Positions 8,934-18,744 of a stretch of 64,000 bases of DNA are shown in pieces (position 1 is the stretch's first letter; every line of letters begins with the position of its first letter). Made by a program: the position numbers and the translations under genes. Under the pieces are notes generated by a model. The model did not search any database and was not told where the DNA came from. It saw only the letters and a list, made by a program, of their open reading frames with translations. The stretch is from Chryseolinea lacunae (lineage in GTDB: Bacteria; Bacteroidota; Bacteroidia; Cytophagales; Cyclobacteriaceae). Location of the stretch: contig NZ_JAERRB010000001.1 of the NCBI RefSeq assembly GCF_016735595.1, positions 1,240,001 through 1,304,000 of the forward strand. The letters are read 5' to 3'.

Positions 8934-11537
8934 TCAAAACTTAAAGGTGTAGGAAATGGCCGGTATGACCGGGAACAAACTGTGTTGAATGACTTTTGAA
9001 TTGGATTGCCCAGTGGGATCTTCCTGAATGGAGAGGTAGAACGGATTGTTGCGGCTGTAGGCATTATACAACCCGAAGATCCATTTTCGCTCGCCCCACT
9101 TTTTTTGCTTGAAAAAACTCAGGGTCACATCCAGGCGGTGATAGGCCCGCATGCGAAAATTGTTTCGCGACGGATAGGCATAGCCATAATGATATCCGAA
9201 GTCGGCATGATCATCGCCATGATAACCCGAATACGACGCTGTGGGAAGTGACGTGGGATATCCGGAGCCATACACCCAGGTGAACGCAAGGTCGATGCGT
9301 TTGTTCCAGGTGTAGATCACCGCCAGTTCAAGATCGTGGCGACGATCATATTTAAAAGGGAACCGGCGGCCGTTGTCGATGTTTTCAAATTTGCGATAGG
9401 CCCACGACAACGTGTAGCCGAGCCAGCCCGTCCAGGCGCCTTCTTTTTTCTTCAGAAAAATTTCACCGCCATAGCTTTCGCCGTTGCCGGTTTCAATTTT
9501 TGTTTGCCAGTCTTTGTCGAGGTTCATGAAGCTTGCGCCGTTCTTGTATTCCACGAGGCCGGTCATGTTTTTATAATATCCTTCCACTATCAATTCATAG
9601 GTGTTGTCGGGATTGTAGGTGAACCCCACGGCGCCCTGCCACGATTGCTCGGGTGTGGCTACGGATGTGGCCGGCACCCAAAGGTCGGTGGGCAACCCCA
9701 CCCCCACATTGCTGAGCAAGTGGATGTATTGCTGCATCTGCGCATAGGATGCCTTCACCGAAATTTTGTCAGACACCAGGTAGCGCAGCGCAAGCCGGGG
9801 CTGCACGGAACTATACTTTTTTGCTTCCACATGAAAGCCCGAATAGTGAACCCCCAGGTTGACCTTGAGGCGCTTCGACACCGTGATGTCATCTTCGGCA
9901 TAGGCACCAAACTCCACGGCATTAATTCGATAGGACCCAACGGTTGTGTCGGCAGCGCCTACGCGATAGGTGAGCGATCCCGGCGAAAACTCATGCGCGA
10001 TGCCATAGCCACCGAACTTGATGGCATGCGTGAGGCTGGGAATGTAGTCTATGTCGGCCTTCAGGGCGAAGTCGCGGATCTCTGACGTATACAGATTTTT
10101 GAAATGATCGTGTTTTTCTTCCTTCGAGTTTTTGGTGAACTCGTCAATCTCCTTTCGGGTATCCATTTTGAAACGACTATACGTTGCTGTGATATTCGAA
10201 AACAACGTTGGCGTGAGCACGCTGTTGAGGCGCAGCGCGGTGGTGATGTTTCCCCAGGCCAGGTCATAGTCATCTTTCCGGCGGTAGTGCACATCGTCAC
10301 GAAACAGTTCTTCGGTGGTTGACGTGCGGGTCTTGTCTCTGCCCGAGTATGCGCTCAGGTAGAGGCGATTGTGACTGTTGATGGTTTGATTGAACTTGGC
10401 GTTCACATCATAGAAATAATAGCCCTGATCTTCTTTGCCATCCGATGTTTTCCGGAGAATGGGGCGAACAAACAAATCGGCAAACGTTCGCCTGCCGGAA
10501 ATGATGAACGACGATTTGTTTTTTTTGATAGGCCCTTCAAGCGTGAGCCGCGAGGCCACCAGCCCGATCGATCCTTCGCCGTGAAGCTCCTGCTGATTGC
10601 CTTCTTTCATGGTGATGTTCACCACCGACGAAAGTCGCCCGCCATACCGCGCGGGAAACCCGCCTTTGATGAGCTCCACATGGTTGATGGCGTCGGAGTT
10701 GAACACCGAGAAGAACCCAAACAAATGCGACACATTATAGACCGGCACGCCATCGAGCAGGATCAGGTTTTGGTCGGGGCTTCCGCCGCGCACATAGAGC
10801 CCGCTCGAACCCTCTGATCCACCCTGCACACCCGGCAGCAATTGAAGTCCTTTCATCACATCCACTTCGCCCGCAAGCCGGGGCAACGCTTCAAGCTGAC
10901 CAACCGACATCTCCACGGTGCTCATGTGGGTGATGTCTCTGGCCGATTCATCGCTCGTCACCACCACTTCATCCAACACTTCCGACGTGAGGCTAACATT
11001 CAGCACAGTATCTTTTTCCAGAAAGAACTTCATGCGTTTTGTCTGATAGCCCACATAGGAGACGGAGAGCGTGACGCTATCCGACAACAGGGTAAGGCTG
11101 TAGTATCCGTATGCATTGGCGGTGGTGCCGCGAAAATCGGGAAGCGTGTAGATGTTTGCTCCGATCAGGTTTTCGCCGCTGGCCTCGTCGCGTAAAAAAC
11201 CACTGACCGAATATTTTTTTGCGGGCGGAATGAGAATGATTTTGTCGCCCTGGATTTTATGGGTGAAGCCCGTGGCTTCCCTGATCAGGCGCAAAATCGT
11301 GGACACGGCAACGTTGGTTGTTTCAAATTTAAGTACCCGGTTCAGCGGAAGGCTGTTGCCATAGGAAAGCACAATGTTGCCTTGCCCTTTCATCTCCGTG
11401 AAAACAGTTTGGATAGAGCATTCCTTTTGGGGCACCGTGATGCGGCGCGAGGCCACATCCTGCGCCATGATTCTGAAAGCCATCAAAACCATCAGCACCA
11501 GGATAAGAAACACTTTGGTATAGATCGAACGACGCAT
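8934..11537 (-). CDS. TonB-dependent outer membrane receptor with STN domain
   Basis: 867 residues: signal peptide (1-25), STN/secretin domain (about 30-100), carboxypeptidase-regulatory-like beta domain (about 108-190), plug (about 205-310, with GLYVRGGSPDQNLILLDGVPVYN) and a beta barrel ending in the aromatic ISYTFKF. The STN domain indicates signalling through the FecR and ECF sigma proteins encoded just upstream. It should import a ligand across the outer membrane using TonB energy. Only 13 bp separate it from fecR, and the DUF4249 gene follows 4 bp later. It is not SusC-like and has no SusD partner. Confidence 0.92.
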   Translation of the reverse strand: MRRSIYTKVFLILVLMVLMAFRIMAQDVASRRITVPQKECSIQTVFTEMKGQGNIVLSYGNSLPLNRVLKFETTNVAVSTILRLIREATGFTHKIQGDKIILIPPAKKYSVSGFLRDEASGENLIGANIYTLPDFRGTTANAYGYYSLTLLSDSVTLSVSYVGYQTKRMKFFLEKDTVLNVSLTSEVLDEVVVTSDESARDITHMSTVEMSVGQLEALPRLAGEVDVMKGLQLLPGVQGGSEGSSGLYVRGGSPDQNLILLDGVPVYNVSHLFGFFSVFNSDAINHVELIKGGFPARYGGRLSSVVNITMKEGNQQELHGEGSIGLVASRLTLEGPIKKNKSSFIISGRRTFADLFVRPILRKTSDGKEDQGYYFYDVNAKFNQTINSHNRLYLSAYSGRDKTRTSTTEELFRDDVHYRRKDDYDLAWGNITTALRLNSVLTPTLFSNITATYSRFKMDTRKEIDEFTKNSKEEKHDHFKNLYTSEIRDFALKADIDYIPSLTHAIKFGGYGIAHEFSPGSLTYRVGAADTTVGSYRINAVEFGAYAEDDITVSKRLKVNLGVHYSGFHVEAKKYSSVQPRLALRYLVSDKISVKASYAQMQQYIHLLSNVGVGLPTDLWVPATSVATPEQSWQGAVGFTYNPDNTYELIVEGYYKNMTGLVEYKNGASFMNLDKDWQTKIETGNGESYGGEIFLKKKEGAWTGWLGYTLSWAYRKFENIDNGRRFPFKYDRRHDLELAVIYTWNKRIDLAFTWVYGSGYPTSLPTASYSGYHGDDHADFGYHYGYAYPSRNNFRMRAYHRLDVTLSFFKQKKWGERKWIFGLYNAYSRNNPFYLSIQEDPTGQSNSKVIQHSLFPVIPAISYTFKF

Positions 11538-11550
11538 AGAGATCTGACTA

Positions 11551-12501
11551 TTATTTTATGTTGATCGTGATGGCTTTTCCCGACGATGCATACTCCATGG
11601 GCAGGATCAATTTCATTTCATCGAGCACTTCGGTTAAGGTCGGGTTGGTGAATGTGGATGTATATAACGGAACAACTTTTCCGACACCCCGCAGGGTTAT
11701 ACTAACACCAAAATGTTTCTCCAGGTCATGCACCACGCGGTCGATCGGCGCATTTTCAAAAACAAGAACATGGCTTTGCCACGACAAACGATTCGAGTCG
11801 TTGCTGGTTCTTTCGGTCAGCTGGTTTGTGCCCGGATCGAAAACGCCGGTTTCATTTTTCACAAGCTGAACCATTTGATTGTCGGGCGAGCGAAACGAAA
11901 CCTTGCCGGTCTTCACCACAACTTCCACCAACGCGCTGTCGGCATCCACCAGAAACGATGTGCCCAGCACTTTCACTTCGCATTGCTGCGCCTGAATGGT
12001 GAACGGATGCTGCTCGTCGCGCTTCACATCAAAGAAAGCTTCGCCTTGCAGTTCCAGGTTTCGGGCCTCCGCAAAATTTTCGGCGTAGCGAACGGATGCC
12101 CCGCCGTTGAGATAGACGGTGCTGCCATCGGCAAGCACAATTTGTTTTTCGTGTTGTGTTGTGTTGATGGCTGTTGTATAGGCCACGGGCGCCGATGTGA
12201 ATACGGTTTTGTAGGCAGCCACTCCCACCAGTCCAACCAAAACCAGCGAAGCAGCAATTTTGAGCCATAGACGACCACGTTGAGAATGCTGCTGAAGCTG
12301 TGCGTTCACCTTTTTCCAGTCGGCATCGGCATCCACAGCCAGCATCACCCGCACACCTTCCGGCGGTGTGGCCAGTTTCTGGAGCGTAGAGCGGTCGATT
12401 TCGTTGTGGAGCATCCAGCTTTCAACATGGTCGATCTCTTCCGGCGTGGCCTTGTTGGCCAGGTAGCGGCTGAGCAGTTCGGGATTGAGCGTGTCGCGCA
12501 T
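11551..12501 (-). CDS. FecR-family anti-sigma factor
   Basis: 316 residues. The cytoplasmic N-terminal segment (LLSRYLANKATPEE) binds sigma in this family. One membrane segment lies at about 83-105 (LWLKIAASLVLVGLVGVAAY). The periplasmic FecR domain follows, with IVLADGSTVYLNGGASVRY and LQGEAFFDVKRDEQHPF, then the DUF4974-type C-terminal domain. It holds the neighbouring sigma inactive until the receptor signals through its STN domain. It sits between the sigma gene (70 bp upstream) and the receptor gene. Confidence 0.92.
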   Translation of the reverse strand: MRDTLNPELLSRYLANKATPEEIDHVESWMLHNEIDRSTLQKLATPPEGVRVMLAVDADADWKKVNAQLQQHSQRGRLWLKIAASLVLVGLVGVAAYKTVFTSAPVAYTTAINTTQHEKQIVLADGSTVYLNGGASVRYAENFAEARNLELQGEAFFDVKRDEQHPFTIQAQQCEVKVLGTSFLVDADSALVEVVVKTGKVSFRSPDNQMVQLVKNETGVFDPGTNQLTERTSNDSNRLSWQSHVLVFENAPIDRVVHDLEKHFGVSITLRGVGKVVPLYTSTFTNPTLTEVLDEMKLILPMEYASSGKAITINIK

Positions 12502-12571
12502 GAGGTCGTGTTTCCCCTATGACAGCGCGGCCGGGCAAAACACGTAGGCGATCGAAAACTTTTTTTAGAAT

Positions 12572-13072
12572 TTAGAATAAAAAGAAAGAAAGCGTCTCCC
12601 GCAGCAGGCGAAGGGCATTGGAAATCTGCGTTTCTACGGTGCGTATGGAAATGGACAGCGCATCGGCAATGTCCTGATTCTTACGATTGTCGAGACGGCT
12701 CATCACAAAAATCTGCTGGCATTTGGGCGGTAGCTTTTTGATGGCGTTATAGAGTTTGTGCTCCTCTTCTGTTTGCTCCACGGCCTCTTCAAATCCGTCG
12801 GTGTTCAACTCGCGTGCATAAAGTTCATGATGCCCCAGCCGCACGGCCTCGCTCTTTTTATGATTGACACAAGCGTTGAAAACCGCTTTATACAAATAGG
12901 CCTTCATGCTGTCGTGAACAAGCAGTGTGTCTTTTTTTTCGAAGAGTTTGATGAAGACGGATTGCACGATGTCTTTGGCCGTGTCCTGATCCCTGACAAA
13001 CCGAAAGGCAAACGCCACCAGCATCGGATAATATTCCGAAAAAAGCTCTTGAAACGAACGGTTGCTTTTCAT
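12572..13072 (-). CDS. ECF sigma factor (FecI type)
   Basis: 166 residues. Region 2 includes YYPMLVAFAFRFVRDQDTAKDIVQ and region 4 shows LPPKCQQIFVMSR with the recognition helix SIRTVETQISNALR. It is the first gene of a co-directional sigma - FecR - receptor - DUF4249 set and should activate that set when the receptor is engaged. An exact TAnnTTTG promoter lies 23 bp upstream of the start. It resembles the truncated sigma at the left window edge but is clearly a separate paralogue. Confidence 0.93.
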   Translation of the reverse strand: MKSNRSFQELFSEYYPMLVAFAFRFVRDQDTAKDIVQSVFIKLFEKKDTLLVHDSMKAYLYKAVFNACVNHKKSEAVRLGHHELYARELNTDGFEEAVEQTEEEHKLYNAIKKLPPKCQQIFVMSRLDNRKNQDIADALSISIRTVETQISNALRLLRETLSFFLF

Positions 13073-13094
13073 GAAGGGTCGGCGCGATGCAGCG

Positions 13095-13126
13095 CAAAAC
13101 TATCAAGAAGGAAGTACTTAGTCAAA
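13095..13126 (-). promoter_or_regulatory. Housekeeping promoter of the sigma/FecR/receptor operon
   Basis: Read leftwards: TTTG (13123-13126), a 20-nt spacer, then TAGTTTTG (13095-13102), an exact match to the Bacteroidota -7 consensus TAnnTTTG. This predicts a leader of about 15 nt before the ATG at 13072. It implies basal transcription of the sigma gene by the primary sigma factor. Confidence 0.6.
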
Positions 13127-13249
13127 TGCGAGTCATCGCGAACAACACTATGTTAATAAGGGAACACACCGCGGTGAATACCAAAATCAGTAGCGAAACG
13201 AAATTAAAACTCGTGTGTGCTCCTGTCGCCGCATCATGATTATCATCCA

Positions 13250-13293
13250 CAAAAAACATAAAAGCCGGTCGGACCAAAACGATCCGACCGGCT
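13250..13293 (-). terminator. Intrinsic terminator of the SDR gene
   Basis: AAGCCGGTCGGA pairs with TCCGACCGGCTT (12 bp, loop about 8 nt). On the leftward strand a T-rich tail (TTTTATGTTTTTT) follows, so it ends the SDR transcript 20 bp beyond the stop at 13314. Confidence 0.85.
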
Positions 13294-13313
13294 TTGTCAT
13301 GATGTGAAAATCA

Positions 13314-14177
13314 TCAGAAGGGAAAGCCGTAGTTCTTCACCCATTTGTCTTTCATGGCGGCACGTGTATCCATGAACTCCTGATCGGCACCCAGCGCCAC
13401 GGCGTCCATGGCGATGCGCAGCGGGCGTGTGCCTTTGGGCATTTCAATTAAGTTGAGAATGCCATCGGCAACCGTTTGGGGATTCATGTTGAAGTCTGCC
13501 ATCTTGCCAAACAATGCACCACCCATCGCTTCGAAGCGCTTCGTGGCCTCCTCGCCATAGGCAACAACAATCGCCTCTTTGTTGGCACCGATGCCAGCCT
13601 TGGATCCGTTGTTCATTTCGGTTGGATAAACACCTGAAGCGATGCTCACGTTCTCGATGTTATACGGCTTCAATTCCAGGTCGAAACCTTCCACCAGCGA
13701 TTCCATGGCAAACTTCGAAGCAAAGTAGGGAACCATAAACGGCAACGTGAAGCCGCTTGCTCCGGTAGACAGGTTGATGATCAACCCCGACTTCGCCGAC
13801 CGCATGTGCGGCAACACGGCCTGGTAGGTGCGATACACACCGTAGAAGTTCACATCAAACATTTTCCTCACCTGATCCAGCGTGTAGGCTTCGGCCACCC
13901 CAAACCCGGCAACACCCGCGTTGTTCACCACCACGTCTATCTTGCCGTGTTTCGAAATCACTTGCCCGATGCCGTCTTCCACCGACTGGTCGCTGGTGAC
14001 ATCGAAGTCCAGCACTTCTATATTGCGCACCGCGGCAAGTTCTTTCGCGACGGCCTGATTTTTTCCCTTGGTGTCGCGCATGGCGGCAATGGTGGTGTGA
14101 CCTGCTTTTGCCAACGTGAGGGCCGTTAATTTGCCCATGCCGGTACTTGTACCGGTTACTAAAATTACTTGTGACAT
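13314..14177 (-). CDS. Classical short-chain dehydrogenase/reductase
   Basis: 287 residues. The cofactor motif TGTSTGMGK (residues 8-16) and NNAGVAG identify an NAD(P)(H)-dependent SDR. The catalytic Ser and the Tyr-Lys pair are in NLSTG and PYFASKFAMES. The substrate is not inferable. Family members of this length and motif set are often annotated as SDR family oxidoreductases acting on carbonyls or alcohols. A Crp-type regulator gene lies about 150 bp upstream on the same strand, but the gap suggests separate transcription. An intrinsic terminator follows directly. Confidence 0.92.
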   Translation of the reverse strand: MSQVILVTGTSTGMGKLTALTLAKAGHTTIAAMRDTKGKNQAVAKELAAVRNIEVLDFDVTSDQSVEDGIGQVISKHGKIDVVVNNAGVAGFGVAEAYTLDQVRKMFDVNFYGVYRTYQAVLPHMRSAKSGLIINLSTGASGFTLPFMVPYFASKFAMESLVEGFDLELKPYNIENVSIASGVYPTEMNNGSKAGIGANKEAIVVAYGEEATKRFEAMGGALFGKMADFNMNPQTVADGILNLIEMPKGTRPLRIAMDAVALGADQEFMDTRAAMKDKWVKNYGFPF

Positions 14178-14324
14178 GGTTTTGTTTTTTTTGTTGGAAC
14201 AAAGCTATGTCGACCCTCGCCGCAGGAAAATGATCTGAAATAAGAAAGGAATTGATCTATATCAAGTGCCGGACAACGCGTGCAAAAAGACGGCCTGGTG
14301 TTGACACGTGATGACTGTGACTAT

Positions 14325-14900
14325 TTATTTCTTGACCTGATTCCGGATCCGGCTCAGGGTTTCGGGGGTGATGCCCAGATAGGACGCGATCATGCCAAGC
14401 GGGATGCGAAGGATGAAATCGGGATACTTCTCCATCATGTCGAGGTACTTTTCTTCGGCCGTAAAATCCTTGTGGACCAGGAGTCTGTTTTGGGTGGCCA
14501 CGAAACTTTTCTGGATGATGTCGTGCACCATTGTGGCCATGGCGGGAATTTCGCGGCAGATCACGTCAAACTCTTCCTTGCCAATCAGCAACACTTCGGT
14601 GGGCTCCACGGCATCGATGTTGAACTTCGACGGCTTGCCCGATAGCAAACTTTCGCGGTCGCCGGTCCACCAGTTTTCTTTCGCGAAATTAACCACGTGT
14701 TCCGTGCCCTTGTCGTCTACACGATACAGTCTCACCAGCCCGCTGACTACGAAAGCATTAAATCGCCACACGTCGCCTTCCTGCAACAGGTACTGTTTTT
14801 TCCGGAGCCTTCTGATGGTGCTCACGGCAGCAATGCGTTCAAACTCCGCATCCGTGATGACAACCCGGCTTAGAATATATTTCTTGAAAGACTCAAACAC
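14325..14900 (-). CDS. Crp/Fnr-family transcription regulator
   Basis: 191 residues from the GTG at 14900; a longer frame begins at a TTG at 14936. The cyclic-nucleotide-binding fold spans about 10-115 (LLQEGDVWRFNAFVVSGLVRLY) and the winged HTH lies at the C-terminus (IPLGMIASYLGITPETLSRIR). The effector-binding Arg-Glu signature of true cAMP receptors is not obvious. These single-gene Crp-like regulators are abundant in Bacteroidota and often control an adjacent small gene or SDR. The SDR gene lies downstream on the same strand. No ATG is available near the start, so the start is uncertain by 12 codons. Confidence 0.87.
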   Translation of the reverse strand: MFESFKKYILSRVVITDAEFERIAAVSTIRRLRKKQYLLQEGDVWRFNAFVVSGLVRLYRVDDKGTEHVVNFAKENWWTGDRESLLSGKPSKFNIDAVEPTEVLLIGKEEFDVICREIPAMATMVHDIIQKSFVATQNRLLVHKDFTAEEKYLDMMEKYPDFILRIPLGMIASYLGITPETLSRIRNQVKK

Positions 14901-15174
14901 CTTGATTTTTTTTTGACGTGGCCCGAACCGGAACAACGGTTAAAGATACAACGTCTTTTTCTGTTTTAAATGAAATACCAAGTACTGTGGTGCCCTCTCG
15001 CGGACCAATTGTCCAACAGCAAACCAACGCAACACCGCCCAACCCAAGTCTCATTTCCGAACGATGTTGTTCGCAATCGAATTTATACATTGACAGGCAC
15101 CGTGGCATAACCCGGAGAAAGGCGTAATTTTAGATTGGCCCAATCCTTGAATACCACGGGCAAAACCTTTGTCT

Positions 15175-17562
15175 ATGTTCAGAAACTACCTCGTCGTTGC
15201 CTGGAGAAGTCTGTTAAAGCACCGGCTCTTCTCGTTTATCAATATTGCCGGGCTGTCGCTGAGCATGGCCGTTTGCATGATGATTATGGTGCGCACGATC
15301 GACTTTTTTGGCTACGACACCTTTCATCCCAACCTTTCACAATCCTATCGCATCCTGTCGCGCATCAACAGCGCCGGTGGCGACTCGTGGCGACTGGCCA
15401 GCACCCCGCTTCCCCTCACCGACGCACTTGTCCCCAACGACCAGGCTATTGCCGCCACTACCAGTTTGTATCCGGCACTGAACACCACGTTGGTGGGAGG
15501 CGTTGAAGAATTGCCGATGGCAGGCGCGTTCACCCAACCCTCGTTCTTTCGGGTGTTCGGATTTTCGCTGCAGCATGGCAACCCACAAACTGCGCTCAAC
15601 CATCCCTACAGCATTGTCTTGTCGAACCGGATGGCCACAACGTTTTTTGGTAACGTGAATCCCCTGGGCAAAACCGTGACGCTGAAAAACTTTGGAGAAT
15701 TTCTGGTGACTGGCGTGTTGAATGAACCTCCGGCAAAATCGCATTTCGAATTCGATGCCTACGTTTCGTGGTCCACCGTGGCGCCCCTTGAACACCTGGG
15801 ACGCCTGTCGAAAAAATCGCAGACGTGGGATTCGTTTGAGTATGGCTACACCTACGTGACCTTACAACCACACGCCACCAAGGCCGCGCTGAACAATGTC
15901 CTCAACAACATCAGCCGCACGATCACAAAAGAATCGACAGCGGGAGGAAGTTATGCGTTCGAGTTGCAGCCCCTGGCATCGGTCACACCCGGCTGGGACC
16001 ATATCAACAACGACATTGCGCGCGGAGGTTCGTGGGGCAAGATCATTGCCGAAGTGAGCATTGCTTTCATCATCCTCATCTCGGCAACGTTCAACTATAC
16101 CAACCTGTCGATTGCCCGCTCGTTGTCGCGCACGCGCGAAGTGGGCATACGCAAACTGGCCGGTGCGCGGCGCACACAGATCTTTGCGCAGTATATTGTC
16201 GAAGCTGTTGTCATCGCTTTGGGGGCGTTGTGTTTTGCGCAGGTCATGCTGGAGTTCATCCTGGAATACAAACCTTTTAACGACAGCTATGAATTTATAC
16301 CCAGCATGGCCATGAACTGGAAAGTGATGTCGTGCTTTTTACTATTTGCCCTGGTGGTCGGATTTCTGGCGGGGTCGCTTCCGGCGTGGATACTGTCGTC
16401 GTTCAGGCCGGTGAAGATGTTGCAGAACGTGGGGGCACAACGCATCATGGGCGCGCTCACCCTGCGCAAGGCATTGCTGGTGTTTCAGTTCTCGCTGTCG
16501 CTGCTGGTCATGATTTTTCTGAGCACGTTCTACCGGCAGTTTTCGTTTCTGGCCAGCGGTGACAATGGTTTTCAAAAAGACAATTGCATCAGCATTCACA
16601 TCAATCCCAAAGACCGGTCGGTCATTAAAACAGCGCTCGACGAACGCAGCACCGTGCAACAGGTGGCGGCCGTGTCGCAGAGTTTTGGAAGCCGCGCGGT
16701 TTCAGCATTGCAACTGGGTTTGCCCGATCAGCAAAAGGTGAAGGTGTCGAGCTATGCGGGCGATGCCGGCGTGGTGCCCGTTTTTAATCTCACATTGGTG
16801 GCGGGTGCAAACTTCGACAAAACCGCCGAACAACGCGGCGACCAGGTGTTGATCAACGAAGCCGCCGTGAAAGCCCTGGGTTTGAAAACAAACGGTGACG
16901 CCATTGGCAAATACCTGCAGGCCAACGACAGTGTGAACCTGCACGTTGCCGGTGTGCTGAAAGATTTCTATCACGAAGGACTCGGCAATGCCATACGGCC
17001 CATGATGATCCGCTGCAAACCCGAAGGCTATGCGCTACTCACCCTCCGCGTGCACGAATCCAAAACATCGGCCGCGGTGAAAGACCTGGAGAACATCTGG
17101 AAAACTATCTATCCACAACATCCCTTCGTCTACCGCTGGCTCGACCGGACGCTGGAAGAATCTTACTCACAACGCGCCACGGTTTCGTTGCTGGGCTTCC
17201 TGGCGTTCACCACCTTGTCTATTGCCGCGTTGGGGTTGCTGGGGCTGGTTGTATACACCGTGGAAACCCGTCGCAAGGAAATCAGCATCCGCAGAGTGGT
17301 TGGGGCGCACATCGTGTCCATCATCGCGCTGCTGTCGAAAGGTTATCTGATGTTGCTGGTCGTTGCCGGTTGTATCGCGCTTCCTCTCGGCTATATGCTG
17401 AGCAAATTCTTCCTGACCAATTTTGCCAACCAGGTAACACTCGGCATCGGAAGTTTAGTGTTGTGCTTCGGGATGTTGTTGTGTCTGGGAATTTTACTGA
17501 TCGTTCCACAAACCTATCGTGCATCGATTCAAAATCCGGCTGAAAATTTAAGGAACGAATAG
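15175..17562 (+). CDS. MacB/FtsX-type ABC transporter permease
   Basis: 795 residues. An N-terminal membrane segment and periplasmic MacB_PCD domain (about 20-250) are followed by an FtsX domain of three membrane helices (about 285-410), then a second membrane segment with MacB_PCD (about 430-650) and a C-terminal FtsX domain (about 670-790) ending near NPAENLRNE. Eight membrane helices are expected. No ATPase gene is adjacent, so it must use one encoded elsewhere. Family members are mechanotransmission-type transporters that export peptides, lipids or drugs or act on lipoproteins. The ATG at 15175 is preferred over an upstream TTG at 15169. Confidence 0.9.
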   Translation: MFRNYLVVAWRSLLKHRLFSFINIAGLSLSMAVCMMIMVRTIDFFGYDTFHPNLSQSYRILSRINSAGGDSWRLASTPLPLTDALVPNDQAIAATTSLYPALNTTLVGGVEELPMAGAFTQPSFFRVFGFSLQHGNPQTALNHPYSIVLSNRMATTFFGNVNPLGKTVTLKNFGEFLVTGVLNEPPAKSHFEFDAYVSWSTVAPLEHLGRLSKKSQTWDSFEYGYTYVTLQPHATKAALNNVLNNISRTITKESTAGGSYAFELQPLASVTPGWDHINNDIARGGSWGKIIAEVSIAFIILISATFNYTNLSIARSLSRTREVGIRKLAGARRTQIFAQYIVEAVVIALGALCFAQVMLEFILEYKPFNDSYEFIPSMAMNWKVMSCFLLFALVVGFLAGSLPAWILSSFRPVKMLQNVGAQRIMGALTLRKALLVFQFSLSLLVMIFLSTFYRQFSFLASGDNGFQKDNCISIHINPKDRSVIKTALDERSTVQQVAAVSQSFGSRAVSALQLGLPDQQKVKVSSYAGDAGVVPVFNLTLVAGANFDKTAEQRGDQVLINEAAVKALGLKTNGDAIGKYLQANDSVNLHVAGVLKDFYHEGLGNAIRPMMIRCKPEGYALLTLRVHESKTSAAVKDLENIWKTIYPQHPFVYRWLDRTLEESYSQRATVSLLGFLAFTTLSIAALGLLGLVVYTVETRRKEISIRRVVGAHIVSIIALLSKGYLMLLVVAGCIALPLGYMLSKFFLTNFANQVTLGIGSLVLCFGMLLCLGILLIVPQTYRASIQNPAENLRNE

Positions 17563-17740
17563 CGCCTACTTCGGGAGCGGTTTGATATTCCACGAGGTCC
17601 ACGCCGTCCATCGTGCAGTATTCAACTATCAAAGGCAGCGCGTTTATCTTGTTCAGGGGAATGACATAGGTTGTGTCGCCTGCACCGGTGAGTAAACTTT
17701 TTATTTGAAAGGTCTGCCACGCGCACTTTTTTCGCCACAA
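17563..17740 (-). pseudogene. Possible remnant of an unidentified gene
   Basis: Read leftwards, about 60 codons encode a protein-like segment (WQTFQIKSLLTGAGDTTYV, then LPLIVEYCTMDGVDLVEYQT) with no family I recognise. The frame continues antisense into the 3' end of the permease gene and has no good start (only TTG at 17740). It looks like a gene fragment cut where it meets the permease gene. The rest of the 336-bp gap (17741-17898) holds only short scraps and must contain the promoter of the next SDR gene. Confidence 0.3.
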
Positions 17741-17898
17741 ACATAAGATACCCGAATCTAAATTCCCAGCTGCCTTGTTTAGAGAAAAAACGATTCTTTT
17801 GGGGCCATCCTTGAAAAGTATAAGGAATGCGTGGATGGATATAAATCAGTCTTTGATTTTACGGTCAGCTTTGTGCCATATTAAAAACTTATCAAAAA

Positions 17899-18663
17899 AT
17901 GGAAACAACAAAAATTGCCCTGGTAACCGGCGGAAGCCGCGGGCTGGGAAAAGACATGGCCCTGAGCCTGGCCCGGAAGGGAAACGACGTGATCATTACC
18001 TACAACTCCAAAAAAGATGAAGCCTCGGCAGTGGTCGGCGAAATCATAAAAATGGGTCGACGCGCGGTGGCCTTGCAACTCAACACGGGCATGGTGAAAA
18101 CGTTCGACGCTTTTTTTCAAACTTTGCAGAGTGCTCTCAAAGACACCTTTCACGCCGAACGTTTTGATTTTCTGATAAACAACGCTGGCCATGGCATTGT
18201 TGTGCCGTCGTTTGCGCAGACGTCGGAAGAACAATTTGACGAGCTGGTGCAGGTGCACCTGAAGGGTGTTTTTTTTCTTACGCAAAAAGCACTGCCCTTC
18301 CTGAACGATGGCGGCGCAATTGTGAACCTGTCGTCGGGATTGACGCGCTTCACCCATCCGGGCAGCGGTGCCTATGCCAGTGTGAAGTCGGGCGTTGAAA
18401 CGCTCACAAAATACATGGCAAAAGAACTGGGCTCGCGCTTCATTCGCGCCAACGTTGTGGCCCCCGGCGCCATCGCCACCGACTTCAATGGCGGACGGTT
18501 AAGAGAAACACCACAGGTGCAGGAACTCATCAAGTCCATCACCGCCCTGCCCCGCATTGGTCAGGCCGACGATATCGGAGGTGTGGTTGCCTTCTTGTGT
18601 TCGGACGATGCCAAGTGGGTGAATGGACAACGCATTGAAGTGGCCGGTGGAATGTATCTGTGA
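17899..18663 (+). CDS. Short-chain dehydrogenase (FabG-like)
   Basis: 254 residues. Cofactor motif TGGSRGLGKDM (residues 10-20), NNAG, the catalytic Ser in NLSSGLTRF and Tyr/Lys in GAYASVKSGVE are all intact, and the C-terminus WVNGQRIEVAGGMYL is typical of FabG-like reductases. It probably reduces a carbonyl using NAD(P)H; the substrate is unknown. The AraC-type regulator gene starts 81 bp downstream on the same strand and the glyoxalase-like gene follows it. Regulator and SDR may be functionally linked, although a weak hairpin lies between them. Confidence 0.9.
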   Translation: METTKIALVTGGSRGLGKDMALSLARKGNDVIITYNSKKDEASAVVGEIIKMGRRAVALQLNTGMVKTFDAFFQTLQSALKDTFHAERFDFLINNAGHGIVVPSFAQTSEEQFDELVQVHLKGVFFLTQKALPFLNDGGAIVNLSSGLTRFTHPGSGAYASVKSGVETLTKYMAKELGSRFIRANVVAPGAIATDFNGGRLRETPQVQELIKSITALPRIGQADDIGGVVAFLCSDDAKWVNGQRIEVAGGMYL

Positions 18664-18673
18664 TCAAAACCAG

Positions 18674-18720
18674 GCAGCACACCACCATGGCCGGAGATGT
18701 GCTGCTGACTGATCTTTATT
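18674..18720 (+). terminator. Weak terminator-like hairpin after the SDR gene
   Basis: GCAGCACA (18674-18681) pairs with TGTGCTGC (18698-18705) around a 16-nt loop. A T-rich stretch begins about 10 nt later, which is further than in a classical intrinsic terminator. Confidence 0.35.
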
Positions 18721-18744
18721 TTTCTGTACTTTTATTCTATCGTC

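Noticed and set aside
14937-15174. A palindrome-like GGACCAATTGTCC near 15001
   Set aside because: The arms are offset by one base and it is not a true inverted repeat; the region contains the promoter of the permease gene but I could not define it.
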